Assembly: GCA_032622095.1 (NCBI GenBank)
Contig: CP136069.1
Span: 86,080,958-86,144,957 of the forward strand
From: Siphonodentalium dalli
Taxonomy: Eukaryota > Mollusca > Scaphopoda > Gadilida > Siphonodentaliidae
Length of the DNA: 64,000 bases
Reading direction: 5' to 3'
Part shown: positions 57,267 to 64,000 of the stretch, one piece after another
Layout: each line of letters starts with the position of its first letter
Numbering within the stretch: position 1 is the stretch's first letter
The notes under the pieces: model-generated
The model's input: only the letters and a program-made list of their open reading frames with translations
Databases searched by the model: none
Told to the model about the DNA's origin: nothing
Made by a program: the position numbers and the translations under genes

Positions 57267-57808
57267 GAAAGCTGTTACGTGGCTAGCCACGCAACAGAAG
57301 TTATGCACATAAATATCCATTTTACACAATCTTAGCCACATAAGTAGTAATTAGTAAACACGGACAGACGGACATACGGACGGACGGACAGGTGCAAAAC
57401 AGTATACCCCCCTTTTTTTTTAAAAGGGGGTATAAAAATTTATCTCATGCAGAGTACAAGAAAAATATATCAAACCTGGTGTGCCCCTTAAATATTTCAA
57501 TTCACATTTGTAATCAATTGAAATCAATGTCGAAAAAGCTTTCCATTAATATGTAAATAAAACAAACTAGACCTACAGTTCTAAAAGTGTTATGAACAAT
57601 TATTTTGTTCTCATAGGGTGACACTCCAAGACTCCATATCCCCACCAATCTATATGTCTAAAGGCCACCTGTATTGGAATATCCATAGAAGAATGGTGTA
57701 TTTAACATAAAATGTTCCTTCTAACTGAGCAGATTTGCTAAAAATGATTTTCAATGTAAATATTTGTCAAGTTGACAGATGATAATGGTGCTATTTGCTG
57801 GTCTTTAA

Positions 57809-58459
57809 GGTGACACTCCACAGTTTCAACAGGTATGGGCCCAGAAATAGGGGGCCCATAGATTCATTGAAATTTATCTGGATTATGATCCCAAACCATA
57901 TAGACAATATATATATGCCTGAAATTAGTACAGAATAGGCATTCAGAATTTGATACATAATTTCCATAATATATGGGCTATCAAGAGTTATGGCCCTCGA
58001 TATTTTGATCGAATATGTGATTTTTATTAAAAAAATGACCAAAATATTGCATTTTCATACCCAAGAGGCACGAATACCATATTTTTTCAAGCATGGTCAC
58101 CTTTGTTGGTTTAAAGGCCTCTGGCTTCCAACATCAATGTGAAAAAAATTCAAACTTTTGCCGTTGAATTTTCCAGAAAATCAATTTTTAATGCAGATGA
58201 CAAATTTTGAGTGCTAAAAAATTGACCCAGTATCTAGAGCCACTGTTTTGCAGAAAACGCTAAGTACTGCTGTCTATGGGTGGGGTCAAGGTCACTTGCA
58301 CTTAATTTTTTCATCAGTCTAGAACACCTTCTAAAATTACACAAATTCATATCCCACCTTGTCTCAATATACATACCACATGAATGGTGCCAGAAACCAC
58401 TAGCACTTTATATCTATAAAATCACCCCTACTGATCATTCGAAACTGTGGAGTGTCACC
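57809..58459 (+). mobile_element. TTAA-type non-autonomous transposon (copy 3, by duplication)
   Basis: Copy of 52470-53116 with a 4-bp insertion; TTAA on both sides (right at 58460-58463). Confidence 0.9.
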
Positions 58460-59291
58460 TTAAAGGGAATGCAATTTCACTAATCTTTAATATGGACCAC
58501 ACCACCATATTCTCTGCATTATACCGCTTAAAATGATATATTACACCCCATGCGTTATTGCAATCACAGACAGCAAGATTGGGTGGGGATTTACATGCAC
58601 CCCCATGATTTCACCTCTTTTGGGTCTTTCAGAACCCAATGACGTTATGCTTGACGTAGTGACAAAATGTATATATTCAACCATCATTTATAGCTTGAAA
58701 AAGGTCTGAAATGCTAAAATGTTGTATAAAATATATTATGAGATGCATATCTTCCTCAGATATCAAAATAAAACATAATATTTCATGCAACTACTATCTT
58801 TAATACTCTCCCAAAACCATGGGTTAAACAATTCCAAGTCTTATTTAGCATTAAGGGAAAGCTATACAAGGTTATGACATCACATGAACAATGTGTTGTC
58901 AAGTGAAATATGTCCAGGGAAACCTGAATTATTATATTTCACACTTGTGAATAAGAAATACTGAATATCTAATCTTTTAGTATACTGTGTAATGTCAATG
59001 TCAGCCTTTTCAGCTAAGATTCAAGGAGCATGATGTCATGAAGAAGTACCCATCATCTAAAAAATCATCAATAACAATACACATGAACCACCACCACCCC
59101 CCACTGCTCCAAGACTCCATATCCCCACCAATTTATATGTCTAAAGGCCACCTGTATTGGAATATCCATAGAAGAATGGTGTATTTAACATAAAATGTTC
59201 CTTCTAACTGAGCAGATTTGCTAAAAATGATTTTCAATGTAAATATTTGTCAAGTTGACAGATGATAATGGTGCTATTTGCTGGTCTTTAA

Positions 59292-59938
59292 GGTGACACT
59301 CCACAGTTTCAACAGGTATGGGCCCAGACATAGGGGGCCCATAGATTCATTGAAATTTATCTGGATTATGATCCCAAACCATATAGACAATATATATATG
59401 CCTGAAATTAGTACAGAATAGGCATTCAGAATTTGATACATAATTTCCATAATATATGGGCTATCAAGAGTTATGGCCCTTGATATTTTGATCGAATATG
59501 TGATTTTTATTAAAAAAATGACCAAAATATTGCATTTTCATACCCAAGAGGCACGAATACCATATTTTTTCAAGCATGGTCACCTTTGTTGGTTTAAAGG
59601 CCTCTGGCTTCCAACATCAATGTGAAAAAAATTCAAACTTTCGCCATTGAATTTTCCAGAAAATCAATTTTTAATGCAGATGACAAATTTTGAGTGCTAA
59701 AAAATTGACCCAGTATCTAGAGCCACTGTTTTGCAGAAAACGCTACTGCTGTCTATGGGTGGGGTCAAGGTCACTTGCACTTAATTTTTTCATCAGTCTA
59801 GAACACCATCTAAAATTACACAAATTCATATCCCACCTTGTCTCAATATACATACCACATGAATGGTGCCAGAAACCACTAGCACTTTATATCTATAAAA
59901 TCACCCCTACTGATCATTCGAAACTGTGGAGTGTCACC
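59292..59938 (+). mobile_element. TTAA-type non-autonomous transposon (copy 4, by duplication)
   Basis: Copy of 54355-55001, including the altered right flank TAGA. Confidence 0.9.
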
Positions 59939-60351
59939 TAGACTGATACAGAGCTCTCAAGTTTAAAAAAAATTTAAAACCAAAGTTGTCTTCCCATGCA
60001 ACCAACAAAATTCCAACAAATCTACTATACACAATCACATTATTAACCTCCAATAGTAATGCTATTAAACAATAAAACCAGAGTATGCCTTTAAGATAAA
60101 ATTTAAATAACCATGCATATAAAATATAATAGTATAAACATTCCATCTATGATATCTCATCATATGGCCAACACATCTCCCTGCAGTTAATTAACTCAAT
60201 GCAAGAGAGAGCCATTGTAACTGGATACTATCTCTGTTGCTCTGTGTCAGAAGAGAACTTCATGGCATTGTAAACCTGATTTATTAGATTCTATCTGGAC
60301 AGTGCAAACTGTGTATCTTTGATATATTTTAGAGATGAATAAAATAATCAA

Positions 60352-60756
60352 AGGGCCATAACTCCATTAAAAAATATCGGATCAAACCCATATTCGAACT
60401 CGATCTGTATTTTGGGCTGAGAAACTCGCATACCAAATTTGGTTCCGATCTGATAAAAATTGTTTGAGTTATGACAGCATACATGAATTCTAAGTAAAAA
60501 AAGGGCCATAACTCTGTATAAAAAAAACGCGGATCAAACCCATATTTGAACTTGATCTGTATTTTGGTCTGAGAAACGCATATACAAAATTTGGTTCTGA
60601 TCAGTTAGAAAAATGTTTGAGTTATCGCACCATGCCTAAAGTGTCTACTGACAGACAGACACACGGACGGAGCGACAGACGGACAGACGCACGACGAGTA
60701 GTCAATCCGGACAACAACACTATGTTTACCATACTATGGTATGGGTAAACATAAAA
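60352..60756 (+). mobile_element. Pearl-like element, GGGCCATAACTC family (copy by duplication)
   Basis: Copy of 55415-55819, offset 4937. Confidence 0.75.
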
Positions 60757-60846
60757 ATGATAAATATTCACATTGACACTAACACTTCTGGGGGAAATTG
60801 AAATAAAAAATTGAGGCAGGCAAGAAAATCTAAGCCAGGCAGGGTA

Positions 60847-61404
60847 TCAGAAACAAAGAGGCCTTGACATAATTCTGGGCAAAATAGATATTTCCTTTTG
60901 TAACCAACTGGAGTTATTTTTAGTTGGTAACAGGAATGACAAGTAATGTTCTCCTTTCTTATGTCTGAATCTAAACACTCTGCACACTAGCTTCCATATG
61001 TTGAGAATGGCTTGCGACTGGACATCATCCCTTAAAGTTGTGAATAGAACACCAAATTTTATAAAGGACAATATGCGACTATGATGTTTGAGAGTACTGC
61101 GCTCCAATGTAACACACTTCAAGATAAAGTGGTCCAAGCTCTCTGGTTCTTTACCACATAGTTTCAGCCCTATAAGTTGTCCCAAGGCAAATTTTATGCT
61201 GTGGAATTATAGATTCCACATGGTGTTCCCCATGACATTGCTTACTGCCGTGGCCAATTTTGAGGACTGTAGTTTACATATGCCATTAAAATTGTTGAAG
61301 TTCCACCATTGCCTTTTAGCCTCAAGAGTGTACATATTAAATAACAGACTCAATTTCATCGAAAGTCCCCATACTGCTCTTGGTGGAACTCCAGTCACAA
61401 ACAT
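60847..61404 (-). pseudogene. LINE reverse-transcriptase C-terminal remnant
   Basis: On the minus strand, a frame at 60847-61185 contains LCGKEPESLDHFILKC, resembling the C...H..C zinc-binding segment after the reverse transcriptase domain of many non-LTR retrotransposons, followed by an amphipathic stretch. A preceding frame (61207-61404) with a Trp-rich start may be upstream sequence in another frame. No RT catalytic motifs and no 3' tail were seen. It begins within the last bases of the tandem duplication. Confidence 0.4.
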
Positions 61405-61429
61405 TGCAAGGTGGACTTGACATGCATGA

Positions 61430-62257
61430 AAAAGTTATGTGCAAAAAAAATGTACATACAGGTAGGGAAGGATATGAAGAGCCTAATTAATTCATTCAAC
61501 CAGCAGACCAGTACTCAACCACTGCTTTGGATTAAATAGATTAGATTAGATTATTTATTGATAATGATACAAATATCTATAGAATTTTATACAGATGTCA
61601 CATTGAGCAATGTTATAAGATTATGGATGGAACTGTGGTTGACATTAAAATATAGCTGTAAGTGAGTGATAAAAAGAGCTCACTATTTAGATGTATAATC
61701 AAAAATGGATTTAACCAATAAAGTTTTAAAAGATGGTTAATAGTCGGATATATTTAATATTAATAAATTTTATTATTAACACTAGTCAGCCACAAAAATT
61801 AAATATATCATTACAGGGACAACACTGAGAGAAGGACCATATAGTGGTCCCTAATACTTATGATGGGTTTAATTATGAAGACTGTCCAGTCTTAAAAGGA
61901 TACGGTCAGTTGGAGATAGATCAGAATCCAAATACATATACATGTATATATGTATCACATTACTATGAATATTTGGGTGCTTTTTAGGAAAATATTTTGA
62001 CCCTAACAACATGAAACTATCAGAATACCAGTTGAGAAGTACATGTATCAGCCTAGCTTATGAGTCGTCATATACATGTGCTAATTTGTGCATAATTTAA
62101 ATGGTATGCATGGCTATATAATAGCTATATATATAGCTATATATCTATAATATATGGTTAGATATGGCTGCCAAGTGAGAATCAAAGTAAGCTAATAACA
62201 CTAATCCCATAAGTCTAAGCTTATTGTAGACTCGATCGTACCTATATACAAATATCT
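61430..62257. other. Intergenic, no gene recognised
   Basis: Very AT-rich, with TAGATTAGATTA near 61540 and a TATAGCTATATA run near 62110-62150. A short hairpin (GGACCATATAGTGGTCC) lies at about 61835. Nothing else stands out. Confidence 0.35.
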
Positions 62258-62265
62258 ATCTATCC

Positions 62266-63411
62266 TAGGGTCCTGCGAATATTCAATATTCGATTCGAGA
62301 TTCGATTCGAAAGTCAAATTCGATTCGAATTCGAGTCGAAATTGCCAACTCGAAATTTCGAATATACATTGATGGAAAAGTAGGCTGTTTACGGACAAGT
62401 ACACACGTCGATCTTAGCAGTTTTTGTGCCATTTAATTACAGAAAATGATGTATATATGCACCTTATAATTCTTATTGTACATCGCGATTATATATATTA
62501 AATATAAGTATAGCCAGCAATTAGCCACTATAGGACTACTAAATACGCCTGAATTCTAGCTTTGAACATGGTAGCCAAAAGCTCGGAGATCAACGATGGA
62601 CCGACAACGCGCGTGAATAATAATAGCTATGAGACTGCATGAGCAACCGCTAGCGTTATCCGCCGTCTATCCGTCTCAGGTTATGCATTATGTAGTATAG
62701 CTGAGAATTTAAACAACACGTGTTCCCGGCATCGAAAAGTGCATTTTGGCGATGTTTTCTTTTGAAGTTTACTTTCAATTTCGGAGCGTTCTTTGACACT
62801 TGACAAAATGTCGTCGTTATTCATGTTTATTTTAAACATGATACAGCTGCAGGTAGTGTAGGGACTTACACGTGAGATGAATGCAACCTGGTGTATAAAT
62901 CGCATGCATCTGGGACAATGACCTATTTATGGAATCATCTGTCCAAGAAGCATCCAGCACTACATAATCAGGCTACCCTACGACTGTTGTTGCATCTTCA
63001 AGTTTATAACAACGGGTGATTCCGAATGTCGATTTGCAATTTTGCATGTACATGCAAACTGTACAAATTTCGCGTGATTTTAGTTCTGATAATCCGTTTA
63101 GTTGTTTTTTATTAATCGTCGTGACGGCCGCATGGACGTTTTTTTTAATCTGCCTTTTTTTCTCGACAATTATCATTTGAAGTTAATAGTATTGCAAACG
63201 ACGGTTCATCGCCACATAAGTTATGATGGAACTTCGTGCATGTAGTTGATAGAACGTTTCACAAAACGTCTAATCGTTGACAAAACATGCCCAATTGAGA
63301 ATGCAACACACATATATGATTTGATTCGATATTCGATTCGATATTCGATTCGATATTCGATTCGATTTCCAGAATTTGATTCGATCAAATTCTCCAATTC
63401 GCAGGACCCTA
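62266..63411 (+). mobile_element. hAT-type element, 1146 bp, non-autonomous
   Basis: Termini TAGGGTCCTGCGAAT and ATTCGCAGGACCCTA are perfect inverted repeats, flanked by ATCTATCC (62258-62265 and 63412-63419). Both ends carry ATTCGATTCGA repeats, longest at 63323-63366 on the right. It belongs to the same family as 21730-22734 by its ends. No transposase frame was found. Confidence 0.9.
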
Positions 63412-63447
63412 ATCTATCCTCCGTTTGTTTGGTAACTACTTCCTTAA

Positions 63448-63718
63448 CCCTTTTATGATGAGAGCTGCACTGGTGGAGCATTAAAGATCCTGTGCCAGTG
63501 CATTCCCTTATATATGTCAGGCTCCCAATGTGAGCCTCATGCACATATATAAGAGAATGCACTGGCTTACAATATCAAGGTAAATTTATTGTTAGGCCAA
63601 TGCAATCTCTTATATATGCAAGGCTCCCTATGGGAAACTCGCATATGTACACATGTATAAGAGAATGCTTTGACACAGGGTTTTCTCAAAATTTCTGGAA
63701 GCTCCAGTCATGATAGGG
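63448..63718. mobile_element. TTAA-flanked palindromic MITE, 271 bp
   Basis: TTAA (63444-63447, 63719-63722) flanks CCCTTTTATGATGAG... and ...TCATGATAGGG, with two hairpins sharing the CTTATATATG/CATATATAAG arms. It is an inverted relative of the 18509 element. Confidence 0.8.
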
Positions 63719-63722
63719 TTAA

Positions 63723-64000
63723 ATCCAATCATGTTTCGGCCATGATGATTTTAAGAGGGGAGGGAAGACAATGGTTTGACACGGTGGGTGAAAAATTTTA
63801 AATCTGAAAACTGCAAATTCCTTGCATCTAGAAGTCTATATCTCCAGGCAAATTCAGGCGACCTTTTAAAAAAAAAATAGATTATCAGTTTTTAATGTGA
63901 GCTCGTACATTTTGAAATATGAATTTGAAAACTGCAAAATCCCTAGCATCTAGATTCTAGTCCTAGAGGCTAGACTGCCGCCAAGCTTTCCATGTGTTGT
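63723..64000. other. Window end, no feature recognised
   Basis: A phrase GAAAACTGCAAA(T/A)TCC(T/C)T occurs twice (about 63806 and 63929), suggesting a tandem unit of about 123 bp cut by the window end. Confidence 0.35.

Larger units (their letters stand above)
55942..60880 (+). repeat. Tandem segmental duplication, unit 2 (4939 bp)
   Basis: Nearly identical by eye to 50603-55941 apart from a 4-bp insertion (near 58262), a missing 406-bp block and scattered single-base changes. It ends TTCTGGGC and the flank continues AAAATAG. GCA is shared by both original endpoints. Confidence 0.93.

Overview
This window looks like animal nuclear DNA, most probably from a mollusc and more specifically a bivalve. 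It is AT-rich, its genes are split by introns, and it is packed with short non-autonomous transposons. Several repeat families share tandem units of about 160-175 bp, a (GGAC)n tract, a terminal hairpin and an A-rich tail, which is the plan described for bivalve 'pearl' elements. The organism call is an inference from repeats and gene structure. No rRNA, CRISPR array or prokaryotic operon was seen.

One host gene is clear. Fifteen coding exons on the minus strand, from 41992 down to 13253, join in consistent phase with GT-AG introns into 704 residues matching KAT14 (CSRP2BP/ATAC2), the GNAT-fold acetyltransferase subunit of the ATAC complex. The N-terminal zinc-binding region, the conserved middle and the first part of the GNAT domain are present. 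The last 60 or so residues are not found and probably lie beyond the left edge.

Layout. 1-8.2 kb: diverged repeats, GC-rich around 5.5-7.5 kb, no convincing gene. 8.2-10.8 kb: a 2.6 kb hAT-type element with an 8-bp target duplication. 10.8-13.2 kb: little beyond repeat fragments. 13.2-42.0 kb: KAT14, its introns filled with TTAA-flanked palindromic MITEs, TA-flanked MITEs, fold-back elements, hAT elements, a 372-bp Helitron, a tRNA-type SINE and pearl-like elements, often nested. 42-46 kb: repeats, including a 174-bp tandem array with a 515-bp higher-order period. 46.2-51.9 kb: a broken autonomous DNA transposon with inverted repeats of about 175 bp and a protein of about 1,480 residues ending in an XPG-I-like region and a CXC cluster; it is best explained as Academ-like. 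50.6-60.9 kb: a head-to-tail duplication of a 5.3 kb unit that copies the 3' end of that transposon. 60.9-64 kb: a LINE remnant, another hAT element and a TTAA MITE.

Apart from KAT14, nearly everything readable here is mobile DNA. Nested insertions give a relative time order, and in one place the pre-insertion empty site of an element is preserved next to the filled site. All alignments were made by eye.
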